From Prostheceraeus crozeri (Eukaryota > Platyhelminthes > Polycladida > Euryleptidae), in NCBI GenBank assembly GCA_907163375.1, contig CAJQUW010008970.1, positions 24,807 through 88,806 of the forward strand: DNA of 64,000 bases, given 5' to 3'. Positions 21,007 to 27,532 of the stretch are shown one piece after another. Position 1 is the stretch's first letter. The number at the start of each line of letters is the position of its first letter. The position numbers and the translations under genes were made by a program. The notes under the pieces were generated by a model. That model did no database searches. It saw nothing but the letters and a program-made list of their open reading frames with translations, and was not told the origin of the DNA.

Positions 21007-21227
21007 ATCTTCCCCTGTAATTCTCGCAATTCATCAATCCATGGTCTCTCATCCACTACTTGTGGTATTTCATCTTTAAAATGATCTGGTAAATTCGGTT
21101 GTGGTGAATATGGGGACAGTAAATCCGAATAGGCTACATCCCCCTCCTCTGCCATCGCTCTTTCCATCACATCCATAGGAAGCTGTTGTTGAATCATTGT
21201 ATAACGGTCCACTCCATCATCTGGCAT
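20988..21227 (-). CDS. Small acidic 79-aa frame between zinc finger and repeat protein
   Basis: Starts at an ATG (21,227) inside the end of the zinc finger gene and ends inside the repeat protein. Both neighbours are related to it by a -1 shift. The sequence is acidic and Pro-rich (EEGDVAYSDLLSPYSPQPNLP) with a final DELRELQGK segment. The chain of same-direction offsets makes it likely a linker segment of one protein rather than a free gene. No function can be assigned. Confidence 0.4.
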   Translation of the reverse strand: MPDDGVDRYTMIQQQLPMDVMERAMAEEGDVAYSDLLSPYSPQPNLPDHFKDEIPQVVDERPWIDELRELQGKIWHRYR

Positions 21228-21739
21228 ACCTTCACCAATGCACGTAAGGCTTCATCTGCATCAAATTCTGGTACTGGGGCTGGTGTTGGTACTGGGGCTG
21301 GTGTTGGTACTGGTATTGGGGCTGGTGTTGGTACTGGTGCTGGGTTGTCATGGTCACTTGCATCCAAATCTACATTATGATTGGTTGTATTAAGTGTCTT
21401 AAATATTCGTTTGATTTGCATACGTTGTTCTGTATTTAATCGCTCCCCTTGACATACATGATTGAGATGTTGTCTCACAAATCTATCTAATCGTGCTTTA
21501 CCAGCATCTTGTGGTAGAACTTTCATACACTTGTAACATACATATTTAAAGCGATCCGTCACATTACGTGCATGGGATATTGCAATTGCATTGGGTTTAT
21601 TCTTATGTCTGCGACGTAAATGTTCATTCATGCGATGTGTTCGAAATGGAAGTCTACAGAATGTACATAATGACATTTTCATACATCGTCTCGCCCGCCT
21701 CTCCGGACTTTCCACTTCACCACCTTCCATCTCAATCAT
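21194..21739 (-). CDS. C2H2/CCHC-type zinc finger protein with PVPTPAP repeats
   Basis: 181 residues. The first finger is CTFCRLPFRTHRMNEHLRRRH (27-47), a C-x2-C-x10-H-x5-H arrangement. A second Cys pair, YVCYKCMKVL, and a distant HLNH-x-C form another likely metal site (about 71-100). Residues 135-162 are a (P-V/I-P-T-P-A-P) repeat, and the C-terminus is helical. Early regulatory or DNA-binding role is likely. Upstream is a perfect CRE-type palindrome TGACGTCA and a second ACGTCA, not a TATA box. It is probably the N-terminal part of a longer broken gene (see the two downstream frames). Confidence 0.65.
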   Translation of the reverse strand: MIEMEGGEVESPERRARRCMKMSLCTFCRLPFRTHRMNEHLRRRHKNKPNAIAISHARNVTDRFKYVCYKCMKVLPQDAGKARLDRFVRQHLNHVCQGERLNTEQRMQIKRIFKTLNTTNHNVDLDASDHDNPAPVPTPAPIPVPTPAPVPTPAPVPEFDADEALRALVKVCQMMEWTVIQ

Positions 21740-21741
21740 AT

Positions 21742-21762
21742 TGACGTCATTATTCTAACGTC
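21742..21762 (-). promoter_or_regulatory. CRE-like palindrome TGACGTCA with a second ACGTCA half-site
   Basis: TGACGTCATTATTCTAACGTCA lies directly upstream of the zinc finger ATG. TGACGTCA is the consensus for host CREB/ATF factors, so this gene may respond directly to a host factor. Chance occurrence of an 8-mer cannot be excluded. Confidence 0.4.
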
Positions 21763-21887
21763 ATCATTTTACGTAAAGTCATATCTTCGACCATGATTGC
21801 ACTCTTCTCATCCTCTTCTTATTTTGTTCATCATATCGCCCCCAATACCGTCTTCCACGACATACACTCTTTCGTTGACCTCGTTTG

Positions 21888-22082
21888 TTACGTATCACGC
21901 TGGGTTTGGTTGTTACCATTACGATTTCTCACCTTTTCTTCATTCATGTTACTTAATGAAGTTGTTACTTCCTCTAACTCTTGGACAGCTGCTTGCCACC
22001 TCATACCATTATGTCTCCTTATAATTATCTCCCGTATTCTTTTCAAGACTTGTAAGATAATCGTAAGGACCACAAGGATCAT
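21888..22082 (-). CDS. Small signal-anchored membrane protein, 64 aa
   Basis: The N-terminus MILVVLTIILQVL is a hydrophobic anchor of about 13-15 residues. A basic stretch follows (KRIREIIIRRH), then a helical, charged tail with LEEVTTSLSNMNEEKVRNR. This looks like a type II/III membrane mini-protein. A TTTTAAGTAG late-type motif lies about 75 bp upstream (plus 22,158-22,163). No family recognised. Support is the clean anchor plus the promoter motif in an otherwise empty gap. Confidence 0.4.
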   Translation of the reverse strand: MILVVLTIILQVLKRIREIIIRRHNGMRWQAAVQELEEVTTSLSNMNEEKVRNRNGNNQTQRDT

Positions 22083-22157
22083 GTTGAGTTAGACAGAGAA
22101 ACAAAAAGGAACTAATCATAAGAAAAATCATTATCCCTCCATACACCATCCCTCATC

Positions 22158-22163
22158 TACTTA
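22158..22163 (-). promoter_or_regulatory. Late-type TAAGTA motif upstream of the 64-aa gene
   Basis: GTTTTAAGTAGATG on the minus strand, about 75 bp before the ATG at 22,082, further than in other genes. Moderate support. Confidence 0.4.
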
Positions 22164-22195
22164 AAACATCATTGTCATATAACATTCCATATATT

Positions 22196-22987
22196 TTACA
22201 CAGATTTTGATTTACATGTAGTGGTGTTAGACCAAGCCATATCATGGAGTTTATGCCATGGTTGGCGGTTTACAAATACTGTTTTTCCTGTAAAGGATTC
22301 ACAATTGTCTTTTGAAATACCAAAGTAATATAACACAATTTCAACACAATCTGCTAAAGAGCAGTGATATCCATGTGCCCATCTATAACGTTGACATTCT
22401 GTATTACTCGATTTCTTCGGTTTTTTATAAAGGTAATGGGTTTGTTTAGGACATACCATCTTTGAACATCCAATAGGTATTTCTTCATCCCGCACTTTTA
22501 CCGCTGCTAAATGGCTTGGTTCCTTTATACGTTGATTCCATTGTTTCAAAAACACATCTATCACATGAAATCTGTTCAAGATCACAGGCTTTAAGAAATT
22601 GAACTCCGCTGTTGATGGACCAGCCATCAGAATATCATATACAGGTCCATGTCGTTGTTCATTAATATGTATGAATTTTTTTAATAATGCTTGTGCATCT
22701 TCATAGCATAATCCTTCATTCATTCGTATCTCTTTACCAACTCCATGAATATATGTCACATCAAATCGTTCATTGTAATAACACAATCCGGAGGATGTAA
22801 TTGGTAATCCAGAAACCGTGTCCGTTACAGAGGGTTGAATCAATACATGAAACGTCTCCACAAATAATATACCCCATGCACGTTCTTGTATCCATAAACA
22901 CGTCACCTCTGCCAAATCCGTATCTCCTTCCGTATCCACCACCAGATAATTGAGGATCACATCACCTAATGGGTGCGTCATTGTCAT
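22196..22987 (-). CDS. DEDDh-type 3'-5' exonuclease-fold protein
   Basis: 263 residues with an RNase-H-like exonuclease pattern. Motif I is D18-T-E20 in LVVDTEGD, the second acidic/amide motif lies around AEFNFLK (128-133), and motif III H208-x4-D213 is in HCSLADC. These are the DEDDh positions seen in TREX/DnaQ-type nucleases. A Cys/His cluster (EC at 198-199, H205, C209, C214) overlaps motif III and could bind zinc. That combination recalls the Maelstrom domain of the animal piRNA pathway, but I cannot confirm it. The TATATAAGTTG box 30 bp upstream indicates the TATA class. Likely roles are DNA processing or acting on host nucleic acid sensing or silencing; both are inference. Confidence 0.6.
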   Translation of the reverse strand: MTMTHPLGDVILNYLVVDTEGDTDLAEVTCLWIQERAWGILFVETFHVLIQPSVTDTVSGLPITSSGLCYYNERFDVTYIHGVGKEIRMNEGLCYEDAQALLKKFIHINEQRHGPVYDILMAGPSTAEFNFLKPVILNRFHVIDVFLKQWNQRIKEPSHLAAVKVRDEEIPIGCSKMVCPKQTHYLYKKPKKSSNTECQRYRWAHGYHCSLADCVEIVLYYFGISKDNCESFTGKTVFVNRQPWHKLHDMAWSNTTTCKSKSV

Positions 22988-23015
22988 AAATTTACACTCT
23001 TGTCCACACCTTCAA

Positions 23016-23024
23016 CTTATATAT
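23016..23024 (-). promoter_or_regulatory. TATATAAG box, exonuclease gene
   Basis: GATATATAAGTTG on the minus strand, about 30 bp before the ATG at 22,987. Confidence 0.55.
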
Positions 23025-23049
23025 CTTTGCTATTGTGCATTAACATAGT

Positions 23050-23484
23050 TTATGCACGGAAGACAACAACCGTTTGATGTATATCCATAGAACACCATGG
23101 GCATTGTAGCAACCAATTTGTTTCATAACATTCTTTACACACTATACAATGTCCACATGGAATAAATAATATTAACAACTCACTTATACGACACATAATA
23201 CATCGTATTTCCCGAAGTAATGTACGTGTCTCCTTTTCCAATCGTACTCTTTCCTCACGTGCCTCAATGGATGGGTACATGGTTACAGTCTCACCCATCT
23301 TACACGTAATAGATCCAAATGTTACCTTCTTCACTTTTTTAACTGGAATCCCTTCTTCATAATCCAATAAACGTTCTATTAATGCACCTGCACTAATCTT
23401 CTCTTCACAATGTGTTACAATTTTAATCACTTCTTCTGAATACCCCAATTCTAATGCCACACACCACGCTGTTGGTAAAGACAT
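23050..23484 (-). CDS. UBA-RING E3 ligase-like protein (IAP-type RING, no BIR)
   Basis: 144 residues from the ATG at 23,484; an upstream in-frame Met is rejected because the TATA box lies between them. Residues 6-45 form a UBA-like helical domain (VALELGYSEEVIKIV...LIERLLDYEEG). The C-terminus is a RING of the type found in inhibitor-of-apoptosis proteins: C95-x2-C98, C110-G-H112, C116-x2-C119, C128-x2-C131, ending in a short hydrophobic strand. There is no BIR domain. Known UBA-RING proteins ubiquitinate targets; a role in blocking host cell death or immunity is inference. A diverged relative with a frame break lies in the second viral fragment at 41,716. Confidence 0.85.
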   Translation of the reverse strand: MSLPTAWCVALELGYSEEVIKIVTHCEEKISAGALIERLLDYEEGIPVKKVKKVTFGSITCKMGETVTMYPSIEAREERVRLEKETRTLLREIRCIMCRISELLILFIPCGHCIVCKECYETNWLLQCPWCSMDIHQTVVVFRA

Positions 23485-23513
23485 CCTTCTGATAAATCTT
23501 TGAAACCCTCCCC

Positions 23514-23520
23514 TTATATA
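23514..23520 (-). promoter_or_regulatory. TATATAA box, UBA-RING gene
   Basis: CTCTATATAAGGGG on the minus strand, 30-36 bp before the ATG at 23,484. It decides the start codon, because the longer reading frame would place the box inside the coding region. Confidence 0.6.
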
Positions 23521-23558
23521 GAGAAAGAAAAACACATGCTTTGTTCTGTATGTTTATT

Positions 23559-24659
23559 TTACACAACAACAAGTACTTTTTCATCATCATCGTCATTATC
23601 ATCACAGTCATTATCATCACAGTCATTATCATCACCATCATCTTCATCATCTGAGTCATATTCTGTATCATTGTTTACAGTATGTCTACTTTGCATAATG
23701 TACTGTATTTCCAATTCCATTTTACGGTTTTCCATATAGCGCATGTAGTTAGCACGTACACGATACATAGTCCGAAAGTAGAAAGCATAACCATCATCAT
23801 ATATTTTTAACCGTTGTGTTGGTGTACACGCATTTTGATACAAATGAATTGTTATATAGGTTTGAATACGTATAGGAATAGGGGTGTTTGGATGGGATTC
23901 ACTGATCCGATGTCTTTGTACATTAACACGTACTCGATGAGGAAAATAGAAACTTTGAATCATGTCTCTAAACGCATCAGATTGTACTATCTCCAATTCT
24001 TTGTTCCATATTTTCCATTTCTCATCGGGGGTTCCAAATGGTAAATCCAAAAGTTCAAAATCATCATGCTTCGTCTGTTCCTTCATCCGTTTGGCCCGCT
24101 TCTTGAGTCGATGGAAAGGGAGAGGGTTATTTACACTCATTTCTCCAGCCATCTCTTCCTCGTCCATTCTCTCTCTACCTTCATCCTCGCTAAGGTGGTG
24201 TACAATCTCCTCTCCTCGTCGTTTCAAACCTCGTCGTTTGTTCACTTGATTGGCACACACAATCGCGTCAGATAATCGAATCACATCCATCGGTGTATAT
24301 GGGCGTAATGAGGTACTATGAATAATCAAACTTGGATATTTCATTCCAAACACAGTCTTTACACTCTTGTCCTTGAAGTAGGATAGATTTGGACCTCTGT
24401 ATGGATTCAATGGATCTGGTACCAAATACGCCCCCATATCTGACGTATGCATTCGTACTGCCCCTTTAAAGGAAGATAGATAACGAGTTGCCATTTCTTG
24501 TTCATTCAAGATACATTCACCACTCTGTCTATCCTTCATAATAATCGCGTCACTGTCCATTGTCATTGTATAACTACATGTTGGAGGAGATTTCCAGCAC
24601 CGTTGCACTCCTTCTCTAATACTCTGCTTCTCAACCATCTCTCGCAGCGTCTGTTCCAT
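23559..24659 (-). CDS. Unknown 366-aa protein with acidic Asp-rich tail
   Basis: No family recognised. From the ATG at 24,659 the first 110 residues are mixed alpha/beta. Basic clusters lie at about 140-150 (NKRRGLKRRGEE) and 188-198 (RLKKRAKRMKEQ), possible nuclear signals, separated by an acidic DEEEMAGE segment. The C-terminal half contains a globular part (RVRVNVQRHRISE...). It ends with a long Asp-rich tail of DDND units encoded by ATC/GTC triplet repeats. Acidic tails of this kind occur in DNA-mimic and histone- or SSB-interacting proteins. TATA box at 24,688-24,694. Role in replication or transcription control is inference. Confidence 0.55.
   Translation of the reverse strand: MEQTLREMVEKQSIREGVQRCWKSPPTCSYTMTMDSDAIIMKDRQSGECILNEQEMATRYLSSFKGAVRMHTSDMGAYLVPDPLNPYRGPNLSYFKDKSVKTVFGMKYPSLIIHSTSLRPYTPMDVIRLSDAIVCANQVNKRRGLKRRGEEIVHHLSEDEGRERMDEEEMAGEMSVNNPLPFHRLKKRAKRMKEQTKHDDFELLDLPFGTPDEKWKIWNKELEIVQSDAFRDMIQSFYFPHRVRVNVQRHRISESHPNTPIPIRIQTYITIHLYQNACTPTQRLKIYDDGYAFYFRTMYRVRANYMRYMENRKMELEIQYIMQSRHTVNNDTEYDSDDEDDGDDNDCDDNDCDDNDDDDEKVLVVV
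23575..23650. repeat. ATC-rich triplet repeat encoding the Asp tail
   Basis: Plus-strand CATCATCATCGTCATTATC-type repeats with a TCACAGTCATTA unit twice. Coding for D/N/C-rich acidic residues on the minus strand. Confidence 0.7.
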
Positions 24660-24667
24660 AACTACAA

Positions 24668-24937
24668 TCAATCATGATCTGTACGACTTATATAGGGTTT
24701 TGGCTGATTCATCTCATACACTGTATATTGTAAATGGCCTTTTACATCACCCACGTGTCTCGGTTGTAATTCTCGTTGTGCTTGACGGTAAACACTCTCC
24801 GACACAGTCATTGTACATCGTGTCTCTCCTTCTAATGCATTATCCAACACCTGATAGACTTCCTCCATAGTAGTTTTTACACCTCCCACGGGGAAAAGGG
24901 ATTGAAAATAATCCTCAGACATATCACTCCACTCCAT
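24668..24937 (-). CDS. Unknown 89-aa protein, late-type promoter
   Basis: No family recognised. Mildly acidic N-terminus (MEWSDMSEDYFQSLFP), a central helix (EEVYQVLDNALEGE) and a polar C-terminus. It ends 8 bp before the next gene's ATG; the next gene's TATA box (24,688-24,694) lies within its 3' coding end. The strong late motif GATTATAAGTAAAG about 30 bp upstream groups it with the capsid and core genes, so a minor virion component is the best guess. Confidence 0.5.
   Translation of the reverse strand: MEWSDMSEDYFQSLFPVGGVKTTMEEVYQVLDNALEGETRCTMTVSESVYRQAQRELQPRHVGDVKGHLQYTVYEMNQPKPYISRTDHD
24688..24694 (-). promoter_or_regulatory. TATATAAG box, 366-aa gene
   Basis: CCCTATATAAGTC on the minus strand, 29-35 bp before the ATG at 24,659, inside the 3' end of the preceding gene. 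Confidence 0.55.
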
Positions 24938-24965
24938 TATAATACTCTTGATCCTCCTCCTTCTT

Positions 24966-24971
24966 TACTTA
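24966..24971 (-). promoter_or_regulatory. TATAAGTA motif, 89-aa gene
   Basis: GGATTATAAGTAAAG on the minus strand, about 30 bp before the ATG at 24,937. Confidence 0.6.
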
Positions 24972-24974
24972 TAA

Positions 24975-25148
24975 TCATCTCCTTCTCAATCTAAATTTAA
25001 TTAACCCCTCATCCCTTGCAGCTCCTGTAACGCCTGCTAACAACCCCTTCAATACACGATACTGTGTAGTGTCCATAAAATTTTTGATCCGTCCCCCACC
25101 TCTTTGCCGTCGTCTTCGTCTTCGTCTTCGTCGACCACAGTATACCAT
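24975..25148 (-). CDS. Arg-rich RGG core mini-protein 1 (pX/mu-like)
   Basis: 57 residues from the ATG at 25,148. Begins MVYCG, then a run of nine Arg, then QRGGG, a linker, a short hydrophobic helix (LKGLLAGVTGAA) and an RLRRR tail. It is the first of four adjacent genes with the same plan: (P/V)Y-x-G, Arg run, RGG, hydrophobic segment, basic tail. Adenovirus pX (mu) and adintovirus pX-like proteins are similar small Arg-rich DNA-condensing precursors cleaved after a GG. The RGG here could be cut by the protease at 4,016. It starts 45 bp downstream of a TATAAGTAG late motif. Confidence 0.65.
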   Translation of the reverse strand: MVYCGRRRRRRRRRQRGGGRIKNFMDTTQYRVLKGLLAGVTGAARDEGLIKFRLRRR

Positions 25149-25178
25149 AATTTTACCATCTCTACACACCTTACACTC

Positions 25179-25184
25179 TACTTA
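25179..25184 (-). promoter_or_regulatory. TATAAGTA motif, RGG gene 1
   Basis: GATTATAAGTAGAG on the minus strand, 31-36 bp before the ATG at 25,148. Confidence 0.6.
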
Positions 25185-25187
25185 TAA

Positions 25188-25415
25188 TCATCTACGTCTA
25201 CGTCTACGTGTACGTCTTCCAGCTCCAAATATTTTTTTTGCTACTTTCTTCGCCGCAATACCCCCAGCTGTTGCTGCTGCTGATGTTGCTGCAGCTTTCC
25301 CCGCCAAGGCTAATATAGGGAGAATTGCTGCTGGAAGAATCCCACCTCGTTGTCGTGGTTTTCCACGGTACACTGTCATCCCACCTCGATGTCGTCGTCT
25401 ACCACGGTACACCAT
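25188..25415 (-). CDS. Arg-rich RGG core mini-protein 2, with duplicated N-terminal motif
   Basis: 75 residues from the ATG at 25,415. The N-terminal module occurs twice: VYRGRRRHRGG and then VYRGKPRQRGG. An Ala-rich hydrophobic region follows (ILPAAILPILALAGKAAA), then KKVAKKIF and a polyarginine tail. The duplicated module suggests two processing sites. The Ala/Ile-rich segment could be a membrane-active helix like that of adenovirus pVI or pX. The late motif TCTAAGTAAAG upstream overlaps the stop codon of the next gene. Confidence 0.65.
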   Translation of the reverse strand: MVYRGRRRHRGGMTVYRGKPRQRGGILPAAILPILALAGKAAATSAAATAGGIAAKKVAKKIFGAGRRTRRRRRR

Positions 25416-25444
25416 AGTGATTATCCAACACAAAACACCACCCT

Positions 25445-25639
25445 TTACTTAGAACGAGCAACATGAGTAAGTCTATGTAGTAATGTAGGACCTGTTCCTA
25501 CATCTCGATGTTTCAATACTTTGAATACTTTATTAAGTACACGTGGTACAATTGGAATTGGACCGACGAAAAAACCACCCCTCTGACGTCGTCTTCGTCT
25601 TCGTCTTTGTCTTCGTCTACCACGATACGGCATTGTCAT
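25445..25639 (-). CDS. Arg-rich RGG core mini-protein 3
   Basis: 62-64 residues; ATGs at 25,639 and 25,633 are both possible, and the second aligns with its paralogues (MPYRG). An Arg run ends in QRGGFF, then GPIPIVPRVLNKVFKVLKH, a basic amphipathic helix. Its stop codon TAA forms part of the late motif for the next gene. Same family as its three neighbours, therefore a probable packaged DNA-condensing protein. Confidence 0.65.
   Translation of the reverse strand: MTMPYRGRRRQRRRRRRRQRGGFFVGPIPIVPRVLNKVFKVLKHRDVGTGPTLLHRLTHVARSK
25446..25451 (-). promoter_or_regulatory. TAAGTA motif, RGG gene 2
   Basis: TCTAAGTAAAGG on the minus strand, 31-36 bp before the ATG at 25,415. It includes the stop codon of RGG gene 3. 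Confidence 0.6.
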
Positions 25640-25659
25640 AATAACATTCCATTCACTGT

Positions 25660-25665
25660 TACTTA
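25660..25665 (-). promoter_or_regulatory. TAAGTA motif, RGG gene 3
   Basis: CGCTAAGTAACAG on the minus strand, 27-32 bp before the ATG at 25,633. It includes the stop codon of RGG gene 4. Confidence 0.6.
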
Positions 25666-25818
25666 GCGCTTTCGTTTATTCTTAATACGTCTGATTGCTT
25701 TCCTTGCTATATGACGTGATACACCCTTTGTAATATCTCCTGCAAAATGTTTACCAAGTAGACCCGCTAAAGGTATAAGAATACCCCCTCTCTGACGTCT
25801 TCGTCTATAATATGGCAT
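25663..25818 (-). CDS. Arg-rich RGG core mini-protein 4, 51 aa
   Basis: A short gene that is easily missed: ATG at 25,818, stop at 25,663. It begins MPYYRRRRQRGG, then a hydrophobic segment (ILIPLAGLLGKHF), then a basic tail ending IKNKRKR. It is the shortest and simplest member of the four-gene family. Preceded by GTTTAAGTAATC 29-34 bp upstream. Its compact form (Arg run, RGG, hydrophobic helix, basic tail) best shows the family plan. Confidence 0.65.
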   Translation of the reverse strand: MPYYRRRRQRGGILIPLAGLLGKHFAGDITKGVSRHIARKAIRRIKNKRKR

Positions 25819-25846
25819 GATTCATACAATCTGCCATGTATATGAT

Positions 25847-25852
25847 TACTTA
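25847..25852 (-). promoter_or_regulatory. TTTAAGTA motif, RGG gene 4
   Basis: GTTTAAGTAATC on the minus strand, 29-34 bp before the ATG at 25,818; identical core to the basic virion protein promoter at 6,858. Confidence 0.6.
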
Positions 25853-25911
25853 AACTTCTACATCCCATACCCTTTCATTCAAAATAAACAACGCTTACCA
25901 TGTAAGTTTAT

Positions 25912-25965
25912 TGAAACACAAAGTAAATCATTGAAAAACACAAAGTAAATCATTGAAAAACACTG
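25912..25965. repeat. 25-bp direct repeat at the 3' end of the 161-aa gene
   Basis: AACACAAAGTAAATCATTGAAA occurs twice in tandem with a partial third copy, running into the stop codon of the gene ending at 25,950. A comparable duplication lies at the 3' end of the gene ending at 27,578. Confidence 0.75.
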
Positions 25966-26435
25966 TCCATATCAATGACATGCATCAACGCTTCGTCCAC
26001 CAAATCCACCTCACGTCTTACATTCAATCCCGATGACGAATGTCCATAAAACTGTCGCTGTGGTAATTGGGGGATAAAGCGACGTAATCCTAATGGGATT
26101 ACTGGCGATCCTGCCCTCGAATTGGGAGGATTATTCTCCTTCTCCTTCTCGTTTTCATACGTCACCCACTCTTCATCAGTCATCTCACTGAAATTTGTGC
26201 GAATTGATGACGGTGAATTCAAAAATCTGTCGAGTTGTGTGATGTCTGGTGTCGCTCTCGGAGTTGGGGTAGGCGTCACCAACTCTGGAAGTGATTCCTC
26301 CGCCAATTCACTTAGATCGGGCCACGATCCCCATCCAGATGGAAGATCAGTTGGCCAGTCTTCCGCGTCAGTCTCTGGCACCAACACTTCGGGAATGGTA
26401 ATCCGTAAAGGTTGAATCAATGTGATGTCAGGCAT
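25950..26435 (-). CDS. Unknown acidic 161-aa protein
   Basis: From the ATG at 26,435. The N-terminus is hydrophobic/Pro (MPDITLIQPLRITIPEVLVP), then acidic and Trp-containing (DAEDWPTDLPSGWGSWPDLSEL), a Thr-Pro repeat, an acidic EEWVTYENEKEKEN stretch and a basic RRFIPQLPQRQF patch. Acidic-aromatic segments like this occur in transcription activators, but no family is recognised. TATA-type box at 26,484-26,491, so probably early class. Confidence 0.5.
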   Translation of the reverse strand: MPDITLIQPLRITIPEVLVPETDAEDWPTDLPSGWGSWPDLSELAEESLPELVTPTPTPRATPDITQLDRFLNSPSSIRTNFSEMTDEEWVTYENEKEKENNPPNSRAGSPVIPLGLRRFIPQLPQRQFYGHSSSGLNVRREVDLVDEALMHVIDMDSVFQ

Positions 26436-26483
26436 GTTCACTTGCACAAGTCAAAAATATGAAGTAAATGATTTCAATAGTCG

Positions 26484-26491
26484 TTTATATA
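26484..26491 (-). promoter_or_regulatory. TATATAAA box, 161-aa gene
   Basis: GGTATATAAACG on the minus strand, about 49-56 bp before the ATG at 26,435. Confidence 0.5.
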
Positions 26492-26500
26492 CCATTTTAG

Positions 26501-26563
26501 GGGATCGGGTCCTCTAAAGGGATCGGGTCCTCTAAAAGGTATCGGGTCCTCTATCGGGCCCCT
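26501..26563. repeat. GGGATCGGGTCCTCTAAA tandem repeat
   Basis: Three to four units of GG(G/T)ATCGGGTCCTCTAAA in a row, the last truncated to TCGGGCCCC. Related GGGACC/GGGTCC blocks recur at 26,818-26,850, 28,208-28,232 and in the palindrome at 28,287-28,363. They may be element-specific control or replication repeats. Confidence 0.7.
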
Positions 26564-26771
26564 TCCATAATCCTTCTCTCCAATAATTTGACTGTCGTTG
26601 ATGACTCACTATCGTAGCTTTAAGCACAAAATCACACGTGTCCTCACACTCTCTTATCTTCTCTGGATTCTTCGTTTTATAGGCTCTCCTCTTGTATCTC
26701 TCAATCATTTGCTTGATGGTCTTCATCTCCTCACGCTGTCTTACTCTCAACTCCTCTCTTGTTTCTACCAT
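26532..26771 (-). CDS. Small basic coiled-coil protein, 79 aa
   Basis: I start it at the ATG at 26,771 (MVETREELRVRQREEMK) because the TATA box lies at 26,804-26,810; upstream in-frame Met codons fall too close to it. The sequence is highly charged and helical (KTIKQMIERYKRRAYKTKNPEK), then a Cys pair (CEDTC), and a C-terminus made by the GGGTCC repeat (KGPDRGPDTF). No family recognised. The repeat being translated at its end suggests the repeats expanded into the gene. Confidence 0.45.
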   Translation of the reverse strand: MVETREELRVRQREEMKTIKQMIERYKRRAYKTKNPEKIRECEDTCDFVLKATIVSHQRQSNYWREGLWKGPDRGPDTF

Positions 26772-26803
26772 GATTGTGATTATAGCACTCATTTCATCCA
26801 CTC

Positions 26804-26810
26804 TTATATA
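26804..26810 (-). promoter_or_regulatory. TATATAAG box, 79-aa basic protein
   Basis: TGTATATAAGAG on the minus strand, 33-39 bp before the ATG at 26,771. It argues against using the more upstream start codons. Confidence 0.5.
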
Positions 26811-26856
26811 CACATCTTAGAGGACCCGGTCCCTTCACGGGTCCCTAAAGGGTTCA

Positions 26857-27408
26857 TCACCTCGTTTGTCCACTCGTCCATTCAATGTCACTCAAAGCAC
26901 TAGTATGAATAATCTGAACCCATTCCTTCTTCTCAATATCTAAACGAAATCGTCGTGTTAATTTCGGTCGTTTAAACACTTCTGGAGTATGTCCATATAC
27001 TATTGCCATAGCCTTTGACAAACTCCCATCTGCACACCTGTTGCCTGGTGAACGACGAATACATGTTTCTGTAGGATCCCACGATATAAGCACATCCCCT
27101 TCATACATTGGAATATAATCACGTTCAAAATAAAGACATTCTTTCGGTTTCTCCACCGTTGTTGTAATCGGATAATGATATGTCGGTGTTACTCCAAAAT
27201 AGAATGTGTCAATATGTGTTGGGATTAGTTCATTTTCCAATTCTATCTTACGACGAGATATCACTACACAGTTGTCTGTCTCTGAAATTATCTTGTCTCC
27301 ATGAAATAATGGAATGGTACGGTGATATTGCCAAAATTTACCCTTCCAATGACGTATAGGATAACGCACCTCACACTCTGGAATCACACACTCTGGAATC
27401 TCACTCAT
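26857..27408 (-). CDS. Unknown protein, duplicated-domain family, copy A (183 aa)
   Basis: Starts at the ATG at 27,408, about 37 bp after a TATAAATA box. It is a clear paralogue of the next gene: shared blocks are R-x-IPLFxGDxI, x-HIDTFYFxxxPxx, ERDxIPMYEGD and RR-P-G, with a C-terminal W-V/I-Q/R-I-I/M. Within each protein the IPLFHGDKIIS segment (about 29) and IPMYEGDVLIS segment (about 96) look like two copies of one domain. No family recognised and no enzyme motif seen. It has a beta-rich look with regular aromatic spacing. Accessory position and TATA promoter suggest an early host-interaction role, which is inference. Confidence 0.6.
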   Translation of the reverse strand: MSEIPECVIPECEVRYPIRHWKGKFWQYHRTIPLFHGDKIISETDNCVVISRRKIELENELIPTHIDTFYFGVTPTYHYPITTTVEKPKECLYFERDYIPMYEGDVLISWDPTETCIRRSPGNRCADGSLSKAMAIVYGHTPEVFKRPKLTRRFRLDIEKKEWVQIIHTSALSDIEWTSGQTR

Positions 27409-27442
27409 GATGATTATATTCCAATCTATTTTCACTTAACCC

Positions 27443-27450
27443 TATTTATA
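27443..27450 (-). promoter_or_regulatory. TATAAATA box, duplicated-family gene A
   Basis: GGGTATAAATAGGG on the minus strand, about 35-43 bp before the ATG at 27,408. Confidence 0.5.
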
Positions 27451-27532
27451 CCCCATATCTCTTCTTATACTACCATCTACTCTTCCTATAGTATAACTCA
27501 ATGAAAATGATCACATGTATAATGTATGTTTA

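Noticed and set aside
23484-23535. Longer N-terminus of the UBA-RING protein
   Set aside because: The TATA box would lie inside the coding sequence; the ATG at 23,484 is correctly spaced.
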